Shown here: positions 11,891-22,889 of the stretch, in pieces
Layout of the letters: each line of letters starts with the position of its first letter
How positions within the stretch are numbered: position 1 is the stretch's first letter
From: Ursus arctos
Taxonomy: Eukaryota; Chordata; Mammalia; Carnivora; Ursidae
Reading direction: 5' to 3'
Assembly: GCF_023065955.2 (NCBI RefSeq)
Contig: NW_026622808.1
Span: 41,056,475-41,120,474 of the forward strand
DNA: 64,000 bases
Position numbers and translations under genes: made by a program
Notes under the pieces: generated by a model
Seen by the model: only the letters and a program-made list of their open reading frames with translations
The model's database searches: none
Told to the model about the DNA's origin: nothing

Positions 11891-13448
11891 ATTTTAACTA
11901 AGTAGTGAAATAAGGTAGCAAGTTTTTCTAAATGGGCTTCTAAAGAGATTGTTGCCTTAACTTTTTAGATCCATATGTCTTTATAAAAAGATTCTTGGGG
12001 CTTTGTTTAAATGCCCCAACTCTAAAGCTGAACCATGTCTAGATGGCCTGAAATACCATCAAGCCCCTAATCATGAGGCCAATTTGGCATGAAAAACTGA
12101 TAGTAAAGAGCACTTTATAAAACAGTAAAAATCTATAGTCCAAGTATTACAGCAAGACCAACAGATGTCAAATAAGGTGGGGGGAAGCAGAGAATCTGTG
12201 CAAGGTAGATGCTTCCTTTTCTGAACTAAAGACATTGGTATGAGCCAGTGTTTCTAAGTTGTGTTTGGTAGAATGCTGGCTTCACAGAATCTTAATATGA
12301 ATTGTGTTAAAAATAATGAAAAGAGCTCTGTGGTAAGATAAGCTGCAATATTCTCTGAGATAACAAAGCCAAAAAGGGTTATCTGATTGTACAAATTCTC
12401 AGTGCTTTTAATTTGCTCAACTGTCTCACGAATGTACAAGGGTGAAAGGAGAACATGGACAGAACATTTCCCAAGCTTGTTGGAACTGAGAAAGACTCCC
12501 TGAGAAAAATTTCAAGGAATGCAAGTTCTGGGACTCCCTTGGGGAAACTCCTTTCTTGGTCCTGAGGGCATGTTTGGAGGCAAGGGCGGTGAGCGGGACA
12601 AAGTGTGGCCCCCAGTGCTGTAGCTCCGTTGAAGAACTCAGTGGTCTAGGGCCCTCTGGCCATCTGGGCTGGCACTTGGGGAAACCATTCTTTTCCCCTT
12701 TCCTCGTGAGGTACCTTTGTGAAGTTCAGAAAACGATCCACAGTGATTCAGCAGGAGGAAGCATAGGCCATAGCTCCAAAATTTCAGGTTAATTTGCTTA
12801 TATTCTTTGATGTTTGAGATCTTTGAAGTTCTTTCTTCCCTTGAGAGGTGAAGATGAGAAAAACAAATGCCAAATGTCGTTTTATACTGTGAAAAGAAAG
12901 TACAGTTAACAACCACGCAGTGTTCCCCAAATGCCTTAGCCAGAGAGCTAGAGTTGTAGTGTTCACAAACTTTGACTCTGCTGGGTTTTTAATGGGATGA
13001 TTACCGCACCCCCCACCCCACCCCTCGGATCCAGGAATGCTAGAATCCCGCCTTGCCAATCACTTTCCGCCTGCCCTCTCCTGTGAGTTTCTGGAGAGTA
13101 TTACGTACCCCAGGAACAAGAACATGCTCAAAGCTACCACTTTATCTATAGCTGTTTGACTGTTGAGCTCTGGTAAAGACTTAAGATCCAAATGGGACCT
13201 TCTGGTTCCTTTTTCCTTCACAGCTTTAAATCCCAGTATCTACCACGGTCCAGCTACCAGCAACAGAAGTTGAGGAGGGGGGAGGGTAGCAAGATGGCTG
13301 GAGAATAAGCCTGAGTCAGTGTACCTACCAGCTGCAGCCTGGAGAAGAGAGAAAAGCAAGAGGGAAAGTTGACAGGTCCGCATCAAGCCTCTAAGAAATA
13401 GGCCCTGACAACAAAAGTCCCATCAGATGGATAGCCAAGAGGTGGATT
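11891..13448. other. Unique sequence, no gene recognised
   Basis: No repeat or exon recognised with confidence. C-rich runs at 13008-13025 and a G-rich run at 13273-13286 are the only composition outliers. Confidence 0.5.
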
Positions 13449-13819
13449 GTTTTAGTCCGTTTTGGCTGCTGTAACACAATACTACACATCGGGTAGGTTT
13501 AAACAACAACAAAGAAAGTTATTTGTCACAGTTCTGAGTGCTTGAAGTCTAAGATCGGGTGCCAGCATGGCTGGTTCTGATAAGAGCCCCTTTCTGGTCA
13601 CAGACTACTGACTTCTTGCTGTGTCCTCATGTGGAGGAAGGAGCAGGGGAGCTCTCTTGGGCCTTTTTTATAAGGACACTAATCTCCGTCCTGAGGGCTC
13701 TGCCCTCATGACCTAATCTCCTCCCAAAGGCCCTGCCACTTAGTACCATCACATTGGGATTAGGATTCAAACATGAATTTGGGTGTAGGGGGCGGATACA
13801 ATCATTCAGACCACAGCAC
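13449..13819 (-). mobile_element. Solitary MaLR-like LTR
   Basis: Plus strand starts TTTTAGTCCGTTTTGGCTGC and TGTAACACAATAC, then CACAGTTCTGAGTGC, TTCTTGCTGTGTCCTCATGT, TTATAAGGACACTAATC, CCTCATGACCTAATCTCCTC and ATTGGGATTAGGATTCAAAC, ending ATTCAGACCACAGCA. This is a nearly complete reversed MLT-type LTR. No internal region adjoins it. Confidence 0.85.
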
Positions 13820-15499
13820 AATTGGGTCTCCAATGACAGAGTGAGAGAATTAGGAGTCAGCAGATTTTGCCCTGGTTATTGCCTCCTTGATTGGATGATG
13901 TGTTGTGGCCTGATGCCACCCCTGGCTTCCCCTTTTCATGGAAACACCTGTAGTCCCAGCAGGGCCAAACCATACAGTAACCACTACTGTCACATTGATC
14001 ACCAGGCCATGTCTGTCTGGAAGAGGGGCCCCTGGACCATGAAAGTATCTAGGCCTGGAGTCAAGATTGGGAGATGAGAGGAGATGGGGCTGGGGCCACC
14101 ACCACCTTCCTTGCTTACTGAATGAAACCACAGATATGTCTCCTGTCCTTTAAAGGAATTGAGTGTGCAATTTGAGCCCAGTAGAGGGGTTAGAGAAGGT
14201 TAGAAGGAGACATTTTCCTCGCTCCTTTCCTTTCCTGGGTAACTGGAGCCCCATTTGGAAGAGCTGATTTTCTATTTCTGAGCCTGGTTTGATTCTGATT
14301 CTGGCCCTGGGATTATAGACTCTATATGAATAGCTTTCTGAAAGGTCAGCTGGCCTATATATGCACCCTCAGGCACATTGAGACTTCCCCAGAGACACAG
14401 AGCTCTTCTATTAAAAATTTTTTTTCCTATTAAGAAATACTTCTTATATCTAACCTCCTGCTTTTGTACTGCTCTTTGTGGAGACAGAAAACAGCTGGGT
14501 ATATCTGTAGGTAAGCCTTCTGTATGCTTAAAGATTCTTCGTCTTACTTTCTCTGGGCTGAAAAATTCAGTCTTAACCTCTTTTTCCAAATCTTATTTTC
14601 CTTCCTTTTCACCATATTGTAACTGTTCCAAGAAAGAATTTCCTTAATTTGTTAATCATTAGAATCATATGGAGACCTTTCCAAACAGACCAAATTACAC
14701 ATCACTTTCCAGACTTCCTGCATAAGAATTATAGAGGGCAGGGGCGGTTTGGGGCTTGGGCAGAGATTGCCATTCTTAAACAGGACAAATACATTACTGG
14801 GCTCTTTTTGAAATGCATGCCCAGGTTGCAGTTTTCCCTTTCTCATGAGATGGTACCTGCCCTTTAGAGGTGGGTCTCTGGCATCCAGGTTGGCAGTAAC
14901 ATCAGGGATGAAGGGATATCTGATCCAAACAATGCCAAACAGAGTCTTTTCCCCAGAATTTGGAAATGGAACTAAGAGACAGGAGGTCAGTTTCTGAGAG
15001 TGACAGGAAGTATGACATTACAAAAATGGAGACACCAAGTTATGACGTGAAGATAGCAGAGAGAGATGGTCTGCAGGGAGGAGGTAGAGAAGAATGCAAA
15101 CTATTCTAATGATGCTTTAGGCTCTGGTTCCAGTCTCTGCATTGCTGCCCTGGAGCTCCATGAGACAGTCGATGTCCTACGCAGTGACATTCTCTTTGCT
15201 TAACCTAGCCAAAGCAGATTTTCATTACCAGACACCCAAAGGGGCCTGACCAAATACAGAACTAACAGCAGGACTGGGAGAGGACGACAAGCTATGTCTT
15301 CTCTCCCTATTGACTCACTGTGGAACTCTATTTTGCTTTCCTGAGAGGAAACATGCCTCCTTGACTTCTGAAGAATATTTCATTGTCTGACTAGACAATT
15401 TTAACACACCTCAAACTCTGAATGAGTGCTGAATGGCCTGCTATGGAAAAATCTTCCCAATCATTCTCATAGGAGAAACAAAACAAAACAAAAACCTCA
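13820..15499. other. Unique sequence, no gene recognised
   Basis: Nothing recognisable as an exon or repeat. Both-strand open frames at 13754-14131 and 14272-14647 lack domain features. Confidence 0.5.
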
Positions 15500-15710
15500 C
15501 TAGTATTTACTAACTGTTGCATTCACCCAACAACATGTAAAGTCAATACTGTTATTGACCATTTTACAGGTGAGAAAAATAAGGCACAGAAAAGGTAAAT
15601 AACTTTCCTTGGGTCACAGAGCTGGTAAATTGTTGAGCCAAGACTTGAAGCCAGATTTAACTATGGAGTCCAGGATTTCAACCACTTTGCTATACCTGCA
15701 TTGAAACCAA
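15500..15710 (-). mobile_element. MIR SINE, antisense
   Basis: CCATTTTACAGGTGAGAAAA, AGGCACAGAAAAGGTAAATA, GGGTCACAGAGCTGGTAAAT and a CAACCACTTTGCTATACC end give the reversed MIR order. Confidence 0.85.
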
Positions 15711-15761
15711 AACTCAGTGGTTGAAAGCAAAACTCTTGAGGCTACCTGAGAAGTAATGTGC

Positions 15762-16728
15762 AAATACTCATTTCTTTTTTTTTATAATAATATTTTTTTA
15801 TTATATTATGTTAGTCACCATATAGTACATCCCTGGTTTTTGGTGTAAACTTCGATGATTCATTAGTTGCGTATAACAACCAGTGCACCATGCAATACGT
15901 GCCCTCCTTACTACCCATCACCAGCCTATCATGAAAAACGTTGTGTCATGAAAAAGGTTGCTGTGGCTGATGTCGTAGAGGTTGCTGCCTATGCTGTCTT
16001 CTAGGATTTTGATGGATTCCTGTCTCACATCAAGGAATTTCATCCATTTGGAGTTTATCTTTGTGTATGGTGTGAGAGAGTGGTCAAGTTTCATTCTTTT
16101 GCATGTAGATGTCCAATTTTCCCAGCACCATTTATTGAAGAGACTGTCTTTTTTCCACTGGATGTTTTTCCTGCTTTATCAAAGATTAGTTGCCCAAAGA
16201 GCCGAGGGTCCATTTCTGGGTTCTCTATTCTGTTCCATTGGTCTGTTGAGCTATGTGTCTGTCTTTGTGCCAGTACCATGCTGTCTTTGTGATCACAGCT
16301 TTGTAGTACAACTTGAAATCCGGCATTGTGATGCCCCCAGCTTTGCTTTTCCTTTTCAGCACTTCCTTGGCAATTCGTGGCCTTTTCTGGTTCCACACAA
16401 ATTTAAAGTTTGTTCCAGTTCTTTGAAAAATGTCATTGGTATTTTGATAGGGATAGCATTGAAAGTGTAGATTGCTCTGGGTAGCATGGACATTTTAACT
16501 ATGTTAATTCTTCTGATCCATGAGCATGGAATATTTTTCCATCTTTTTGTGTCTTCTTCAATGTCTTTCAAGAGTGATTTGTAGTTTCTAGAATATAGAT
16601 CCTTTACGTCTCTGGTTAAGTTAATTCCAAGATAACGTATGATTTTTGGTGCTATTGTAAATGGGATGGATTCCCTAATTTCTCTTCAGTCTCATTTTTC
16701 GTGTATACACGAGAAAATACTCATTTCT
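15762..16728 (-). mobile_element. Young L1 insertion, antisense, 5'-truncated and internally deleted, with 14-bp TSD
   Basis: Flanked by the duplication AAATACTCATTTCT at 15762-15775 and 16715-16728. On the minus strand the A-rich tail abuts the left copy (15776-15784, as T's), preceded by a carnivore-type L1 3' end (ATACGCAACTAATGAATCAT in minus sense, TGCACCATGCAATACGTGCC in plus). Near 15921 the 3' UTR breaks off and, after about 35 bases of filler, ORF2 C-terminal sequence starts at about 15958 and continues to 16714. A minus frame at 16356-16571 encodes the recognisable L1 ORF2p stretch WKNIPCSW...RINIVKM. Further 3', a shifted frame at 16091-16396 gives [11 protein letters not shown]. 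The frameshift and stops make it dead. Confidence 0.95.
16356..16571 (-). pseudogene. L1 ORF2p fragment (C-terminal region)
   Basis: About 71 residues open on the minus strand carry the L1 ORF2 motifs [26 protein letters not shown] and LEQT, from the region just after the reverse-transcriptase domain. The frame then ends; the next part of the protein continues in another frame at 16091-16396 ([20 protein letters not shown]). It has no catalytic RT or endonuclease domain and lies inside the truncated L1 insertion. It is non-functional. Confidence 0.9.
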
Positions 16729-17144
16729 GTACCAAGAGAGCCCTCCAATTTGGACTCTACAGGAAAGAGCAAGGAGGAAGGTGGATTAGAGGGCTCTGGC
16801 AGTTTCATAGATGAGTCAGGCTTGCCCTGAGGCCAGAGAGAGGTAGGGATAGAGGATGTTGCCATCTTAATACCCATTTCCTCCTGTAAACAGATCTCTT
16901 ATTTTCTTCAGATATCCATTCCTTCTCAACGTGGCTCATGTACTAGGGGCAGCTGGCCTCCAAGAAAAGACCTTATTTGTCTGAGGATAAAACCCACCCC
17001 CCTTGCCATTAATTGAGCATGTGACCCAATTTGGACCAATTAGATGAAAGGAGAGGCGTTCTTGGGTGCTTATAAGACAACTTTGTCTTAATCTTACGTG
17101 AAAAATTTCAGAAGAGAGTCCCTTTTTGATCTGGATATATTTTT
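16729..17144. other. Unique sequence, no gene recognised
   Basis: About 400 bases. The stretch at 16985-17060 (GAGCATGTGACCCAATTTGGACC) resembles an ancient interspersed repeat phrase seen elsewhere in mammals, family not assigned. Confidence 0.45.
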
Positions 17145-17635
17145 ATCAGTTAACTACTGCCACAAAAATGCTGCCTTAGCAAAAACCCACAAAACCTCAA
17201 CACCATAGAGCAATAAGCATCTACTTAGTTGGTCCAAGCCTTTCTAATTAGAGCAATTCAGTTCTCCTAACATTGGCTGGGCTCACTAATGAGTCCAGAA
17301 ATCAGCTAAGCTAGCTAGCATTCTATATCAAAGTCTCCCATTTCTTCCCAGGACTAGTGAACTAGCCTACACATGTTGTTCTCAAGGCAATGGCAGAGTT
17401 GTAAGAACACCAGTGGAGATACATAATATAGCTTAAGCCTAGGCTCCATCACATCTACCAACATCTTAGTGGCCAAAGAAAGTCACATGGTTAAGTTTTA
17501 CATCAAGCCCATCTGCCATGAAGTCATAGTGTATCAGATGGTCAAGCCCAACATCAATGGACTGGGAAAGTCTGCTTTTTCCTGGGAGTGATGGGGAGGG
17601 TGATAAATATTTTGAGCAATAATCCAGTCCACCCC
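17145..17635 (-). mobile_element. MaLR-like LTR, antisense, diverged
   Basis: Reversed 3' end TATCAGTTAACTACTGCCAC, then GGCTGGGCTCACTAATGAGT, GTTCTCAAGGCAATGGCAGA, TCATGTG-like AAGTCACATGGTTAAG, and AATAATCCAGTCCACCCC. The order fits the same LTR family group as other MaLR copies in the window but it is more diverged. Confidence 0.6.
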
Positions 17636-18634
17636 AGGGCCTTGGATAGATGTGAAATTCAGGATAATGACAGACCATCTCCCTTTCAGCCTCCAGATAA
17701 AGCCAGCACACACACAGAATAGGTGACCTGAGAGAACCCCAGAACAGAGCTGGAGCCACTAGATCGTATCAACCCCAAGTTCTAGCTGACATCCAGACTT
17801 CAAGTAATGTTGGCCAAGTTTGACACTATTTGAGCTCATTTGAGGTAGATTTTCTGATACTTGTGCAGAAACTCTCCCAATTCAGAATTTTCTTTTGGAA
17901 CGTTTAGGAACAGAGTCCCAGAGATGTGAAAAAGCAGCCTGTTGGTAAAAAGCAATACAGAGCCTAGAGAGATAACAGTTTTGTTTTGTTTTGTTTTGTT
18001 TTACCAAGTGTTTTGTCCTTGGAAACCCAACCATCTCATCCTTTTATTGCTCACTCACCTTGCAGTAGATCTATTTCTTCTTCATTTTGTGTAATTCGAT
18101 TCATTCTCAGATGTTTGTTCATCTGACCTTCCAGTTGGTATGGTAACAGCCTGCCTGAACTGTGGCATTTATTAGTCACTGCAAGTTCTTGTCAAGTCAG
18201 TAAGAATTAGGTTTGCCTTCTTTCGAGCAGTCCAGAGGACTAAGTCATTAAGGAGGAAAGGTGGCCCTGTACCCCTATCAGGGTTGATGCTTGAAATTCT
18301 CCTGTTAAAACTCTACCACTTTCCTGCGCTCACTCCTTCCTTTCTGTAGAACTCTTGTTTCCTAGCGTAGAAGGTAACATTTATTTCCAGCCTCCACCCC
18401 TGTCATGTTACATTAACAACAGGACACAAATTGAGTGGGCAGTTAGTCGATGGATTTGTAAAAGCCACATTAAAAAATACTGGGAAAGAACAAAGGGTAA
18501 TATCTCAGAATAAGGATTGGTCATATAAAATAATATGTGTGAAGGTTTACTATATACCTAAAACTCAACTAAGAAGTTCTTAACACCCTGGAGGGTAAAA
18601 CATTGAGTAAGAACATGGCTAAAATCCACTGGGA
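17636..18634. other. Unique sequence with a short (TTTTG) repeat
   Basis: No gene recognised. A pentanucleotide run (TTTTG)4 lies at 17978-18002. Confidence 0.55.
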
Positions 18635-18800
18635 ACCTACTGTGTGGTGGACACTATATGAAGCCCATCATGCACATTACTTCACCCCATCCTCACAATA
18701 AACCTAGGAAATGATTAGGATTATCTCCATTTTAGGGAGAAAATGACTAATTTTTCCAAGGTCTAATAGCTGACATGTGAGGGTGGGGCTTAGAATTTGA
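18635..18800 (-). mobile_element. MIR SINE, antisense
   Basis: ACTGTGTGGTGGACACTATA, CATCCTCACAATAAACCTAG, TTATCTCCATTTTAGGGAGA and TTCCAAGGTCTAATAGCTGA match the reversed MIR. Confidence 0.85.
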
Positions 18801-18849
18801 ATTGGGACTTATGAGGCCGTTTTATTTATGCTATACTGTACTTCCTTGA

Positions 18850-19100
18850 ACAAAAGCACGGTGGTTATGGGTGTAGACTTGCCTATGAGAATAGTAAAAT
18901 CTGGCCCTGCCATCCACTCATCGTATGACTTTGGCCAAATTACTTAACTTTCCTGTGCTTCAGTTTCTTCATTTATAGAATAAGGATAATCCTAGTATTA
19001 ACCTTTGAGTGTGGTCCTCAGAATTAAATGAGTGTACATAAAACACTTAGCACAATGCATGAGCACAATGAACTCTCAAATGATGGCTGTTTTTATAATA
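18850..19100 (+). mobile_element. MIR SINE
   Basis: GTATGACTTTGGCCAAATTA, CTTAACTTTCCTGTGCTTCAG, TTCTTCATTTATAGAATAAG, CAGAATTAAATGAGTGTACAT and CACTTAGCACAATGCATGAG are in MIR order, nearly full length. Confidence 0.9.
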
Positions 19101-19119
19101 GAGTGAATGCTGGGTAAAA

Positions 19120-19557
19120 CACTGTCCACTAGTATGTTCTGTGATGATGGAAATGCTCTAGATCTGCATTGTCTAATTCTGGAGGCTCTAGCCCCATGTG
19201 ACTTTTGAGAACTTAAAATGTGGCTAGTGCAACTGAGGAAGAGAATCTTTTATTTCATTTCATTTTAATTAGTTACGATTTATTTATTTTATTTTTTATT
19301 TTTAAAGATTTTATTTATTTAGTTGACAGAGAGAGACAGCCAGCAAGAGAGGGAACACAAGCAAGGGGAGTGGGAGAGGAAGAAGCAGGTTCCTAGCAGA
19401 GAAGCCTGATGTGGGGCTCGATCCCAGAATGCTGGGATCACGCCCTGAGCCGAAGGCGGACGCTTAACGACTGCACCACCCAGGTGCCCCTAATTAGTTA
19501 TGATTTAAATTTAAATAACCACATGTACTTGGTGACTCCCATATCAGACAGCACAGG
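19120..19557 (+). mobile_element. MER20-like hAT-Charlie MITE split by a Can-SINE
   Basis: Left half (19120-19281) reads ACTGTCCACTAGTATGTTCT, GTGATGATGGAAATGCTC, AAAATGTGGCTAGTGCAACT, GAGGAAGAG. Right half (19491-19557) resumes with TTTAAATTTAAATAACCACA and ends CAGACAGCACAGG, the inverted end. The two halves join seamlessly when the SINE and one duplication copy are removed. The hAT element is therefore older than the SINE. Confidence 0.9.
19282..19490 (-). mobile_element. Can-SINE inserted in MER20
   Basis: Minus-strand SINE: T-rich tail and AAAGATTTTATTTATTTAGT at left, then GACAGAGAGAGACAGC, GAAGCAGG, GGGCTCGATCCCAGAATGC, GATCACGCCCTGAGCCGAAG, and the reversed head CACCACCCAGGTGCCCC. 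Flanked by a 17-base duplication TAATTAGTTA(C/T)GATTTA at 19266-19282 and 19491-19507, differing at one base. Confidence 0.97.
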
Positions 19558-19589
19558 TGTAGAATGTGCCAGATACAATATGTACAAAA

Positions 19590-20260
19590 AAGAATAAGGT
19601 GTGATTCCTGTTTATGAGAATCTTATGGTTTAATGGAGGAACAAGTTGACAAACAAATGATTAGTAAGCATGGTAATAGGTATTGTAGGGCAGCTATAGA
19701 CAAAATTCTATGGAAACTCAAAGAGCAAGGGACTAATTTGTGCCTGGAGATCAGGGAGAGCTTTTTAGAGGCAATGACATTGAGTTAGGCCTTGAAGGGT
19801 GAGTAAAGATTCAATTCATTCATTCAGCAGATATGTGCTGAGAGTCTCCTCTAGGCCAGGCACTAAGATGGAGAGAGTAGACGATTGTCAAATGAGAGGT
19901 AAAGGTAAGGGTGCAGAGGAGACATCTCTCTGTGTTGGTTAGACTGTTTGAGGAGGTCCTGTCATAAAAGGTAGAACTTGAACTGCCTCTTGAATCACAT
20001 ATAGGATTTGGATGATGCTGAGAGCTGAGGGAGGACATTCGAGGTAAGAAGAATAACATGAGTAAAGAGGTGAATATGGGACCAGTAGCTACCACTAAAC
20101 CAGCCTAAATGAGGTAGAGAACAGGGTTCGAGGACAGCTATGGTGAGGTCCCACTGGAGATGACGGTAAAGTGGGGGGAGGGTATGAAGCAGGCTCTGAA
20201 TGGTGGTTAATGGGCTCTTATCTTTATGCCACTGGAGATTTTGAAGTCACATGTTGCAAA
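19590..20260 (-). mobile_element. L2 3' region, antisense, rearranged
   Basis: Contains GACAAACAAATGATTAGTAA, GGGAGAGCTTTTTAGAGGCA, ATTGAGTTAGGCCTTGAAGG, then a second L2 start TTCATTCATTCAGCAGATAT and ATATGTGCTGAG at 19812, and further GGTTCGAGG...GTGAGGTCCCAC sequence. All phrases belong to reversed L2 3' sequence. The repeated start suggests two overlapping L2 fragments. Confidence 0.7.
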
Positions 20261-20748
20261 TTGTATGAAGTTGTGTGACAGATGAACTCCAAGTGCTTCT
20301 GAAAAACAGAGGCAGAAGGTTCATTAGGGAAGGCACCCCACCCCCCAGAAAGGCAGCATTCAGTTTCTTGGTATTCTTGTTGCCAGCATCCATTCCCTTC
20401 CCATAGCCTCACCTGTTTCCCCCATGTCCCTTTGAGGGAAGTCTGGTCCAGGGGGTCTCTCCAGGGTGTACTTTGCACTGCAAGGACAATCAAGCACTGC
20501 CCCTGGACTCAAGCGTTCGATGCCAGAGAGGGGACAGTTAGAGGTCAGAACATCACTGTTGCATTGTGGCAAGAGCAATAATGCAGAGGCAGCATGTCCT
20601 GATGACATGGTGGCAGCATGAGTCATGGCCCGTGCTTTTCTCAGAGTCTGAGGCCCCTGCCATTCTGATATATTTCCACTAAGTCTCTTTCACTTAAGGT
20701 CATCAGAGTCTGTGTCTATTACTTAAGGCCAAAAACCCTGGCTGACCC
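20261..20748. other. Unique sequence, no gene recognised
   Basis: No repeat or exon recognised. Overlapping minus-strand frames at 20224-20626 have no domain. Confidence 0.5.
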
Positions 20749-20800
20749 ATTTGAAAATAATGCGGATTCCTGCAATTTGAAAATAATGAGGATTCCTGCA
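20749..20800. repeat. 26-bp tandem duplication (two copies, one mismatch)
   Basis: Unit ATTTGAAAATAATG(C/A)GGATTCCTGCA occurs at 20749-20774 and directly again at 20775-20800. The copies differ only at the fifteenth base. Confidence 0.97.
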
Positions 20801-21559
20801 AATGGGAAGTGCTTGGTCGTGGCCCCGACTCTGCCCTAACCTGTCATTTCCAGAAAGTACTCCATCCCTGGGCTTCATGCTCTTGTTTCCCTAACAAGGG
20901 ATCCACACTTGTGATTTCTAAGGGGGCTTTTGAGCAAACATCCAACCACAATTTAGGCCAAGACAATGGAAACAGAAGGAAAGGGTGGCTGCAAGATGTA
21001 TTTTACAAACACATAAGACTCAGTGGCTGATTACATCGAGAAGGCAAAGTGGAGTGAGCGAAAGATGGCTCTATGCTTTAGAACCTGAAGGAAAAAAGAA
21101 ATATTTGCTTTCAAATCACCCAAAGCCACTCTTGCCATTCTTAGTTGTTGTATCTATTTGACCAAAGAATCAGAGTTTAAAAATATCCTTTTGTTCTCCC
21201 TTCTTTGTTAATCCCCTGCCAAGAAGCTCTGCCTGTAACTGGGCAGATCCATCAGGAGCTCCTCAGTCATCAGAAGCTTTGTAACTCACTGCGAGTGGCG
21301 TTGCTGCTGTGATCTGGACTTCAGAGCTGGAGGAAGGGCGTCTGGAACAAACAGTCCGGGCAGGGCTTGGCGGCGTGTCCTGCTGGATGCAGCAAGTGAC
21401 AGTCTGTTCCAGATGCACCTGTCGGCTCCTTTTCTGTTCCTCACATACAGCAAACCTTTGGCTCAGCCTTTCTCCCTTTTTGCAAGGACTTCTAGACTAC
21501 TCTCTGGCAAGAAAGATCTAATCCACCCTTCAAATACAAGCTCGTGCTGTTCACTGAGT
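20801..21559. other. Unique sequence, no gene recognised
   Basis: No repeat recognised. Region 21300-21420 has modest CpG content and short open frames but no identifiable protein. Confidence 0.5.
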
Positions 21560-21660
21560 AAATGTGCATTGGGCCGGGCTTTGTGCTTGGTACCAGCAAT
21601 GCAAAGATAAAAGGACACAGTCCCCAGTCTCAAGGAGCACCCGTCAGCTGGGCCTGGGTG
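21560..21660 (-). mobile_element. L2 fragment, antisense
   Basis: GGGCTTTGTGCTTGGTACCA, GCAATGCAAAGATAAAAGGA and CAAGGAGCACCCGTCAGCTG correspond to reversed L2 (size-class sentence followed by the 'caaggagctcacagtc' block). Confidence 0.6.
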
Positions 21661-21679
21661 TTGTCCCCAGGCCCCCACC

Positions 21680-21800
21680 TTGTCATTCATTTTGTCTGTA
21701 AATGCACTGTGGGCCAGTTTCTGAGGACAGGGACACTTTCTCTATTCTTCACAATGACTCTACACCCAGAGTGGGTGTTCAAATGTACTCACTGAGAACC
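21680..21800 (+). mobile_element. L2 3' end
   Basis: CATTCATTTTGTCTGTAAAT, CTGAGGACAGGGACACTTTC and GAGTGGGTGTTCAAATGTAC follow L2 3' UTR order in the sense direction, opposite to the fragment immediately upstream. Confidence 0.6.
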
Positions 21801-21837
21801 ACACTATGCTTTGTGTGGGGGTGAAAGCCTTATTGTA

Positions 21838-22020
21838 TAGTAGTGAAGAGAGCATACCATGGAGTCACACAAATTGAATTCAAGTCCCCCCTCCAAACCT
21901 AGCTCGGTGATTTATTAAGAGGGTGACTGGAGAAGCTATTTAACCTCCATGGGCCTCAATTTTCTCATCTGTAAAATGGAGGACAGGTAATAATAGCATC
22001 TATTACTTGGCATTTAAGCA
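21838..22020 (+). mobile_element. MIR SINE
   Basis: AGTAGTGAAGAGAGCATACC, GGAGTCACACAAATTGAATT, TTAACCTCCATGGGCCTCAA, TTTTCTCATCTGTAAAATGG and ATAATAGCATCTATTA. Well-preserved core. Confidence 0.92.
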
Positions 22021-22136
22021 ATGGGTTGGGTTGGCTTATAGAACGGTTTCAGTGTCCAAGGCTGCTGCTTTGTTTTAATGACTAGAGAGCCCCAAGGATG
22101 TGGTGCATAATTCATAGTGCCAGAGGGACAACAGCC

Positions 22137-22270
22137 TGCCTGCCCCTTTTGCCCCCCACTTTCTTTATTTCTCTTTCTTTCTCACCCTTCCTTTCTTTCC
22201 TTTTTTTTTCTTTTTCCTGTGTCTCTCTCTGTCTTCTCTCTCCCATTCTCCCTCTCTTTCTCCCCTCCAC
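22137..22270. repeat. Polypyrimidine tract (CT-rich)
   Basis: About 130 bases almost entirely C and T (TTTCTTTCTCACCCTTCC..., TCTCTCTCTGTCTTCTCTC), purines sparse. Candidate for triplex-type structure. Confidence 0.9.
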
Positions 22271-22889
22271 CTCCATCAGAGTAAGAGAAATTATTAGCTG
22301 TAAATTATGTTTAATTGCAAGAAAACACTGAACAGACTCAGTGAATTAAATCTAGACTGTGTCCTCTTTTCTAAGAAGATAGACCTTACTTTTCTCCTCA
22401 TGATGATGAGGTCCAAGTACCTCTTATGCAGCCAATTTACTCCAAATTCCCCCACGTGCAGACCCACCTAAGAACCTGACCCAAAAGCAGTGGAAAGAGA
22501 ACAAAGCATAAATACATTTTCTTTTTTTTTTCTTTTTCAGAATTGCTGACTGATTTTCTGGCAGTGGTATTTTGGCTCTACAGGAAAAGAAAAAAGAAAA
22601 AAAAACAAGAAAAGAAAAGGAAGAAAGCCCTAAGTGCTTGCCAATCTTTGTGGTGTGAGTACTCCCATCATGGTTGAATTCAAGCTTCTAGCATAAAATT
22701 CTAGAACACGGAGTAGGGAGAGGTACATACTGTCCCCCCTCAGGAGATACTCTGGTGTTTGCCACTGTTTAGAAATGTGCGGACATGGCCCCAGTGTCAG
22801 GCCTGTCTAGCCCCCCTCCCACACCCAGTGACCAGGTCCGAGCCCACAACAGCATGTCCCAATCAGGTTTCCTGACTCTGTTGTCCATC
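22271..22889. other. Unique sequence with a purine-rich tract
   Basis: A polypurine run (AGGAAAAGAAAAAAGAAAAAA...) lies at about 22579-22628. Immediately after the polypyrimidine tract, 22280-22355 is AT-rich, repeat-free and contains TTATTAGC and TTTAATTGC. No exon recognised. Confidence 0.5.

Noticed and set aside
15982..16470. 162-codon plus-strand frame
   Set aside because: It is the antisense reading of L1 ORF2; the meaningful protein lies on the minus strand and is broken.
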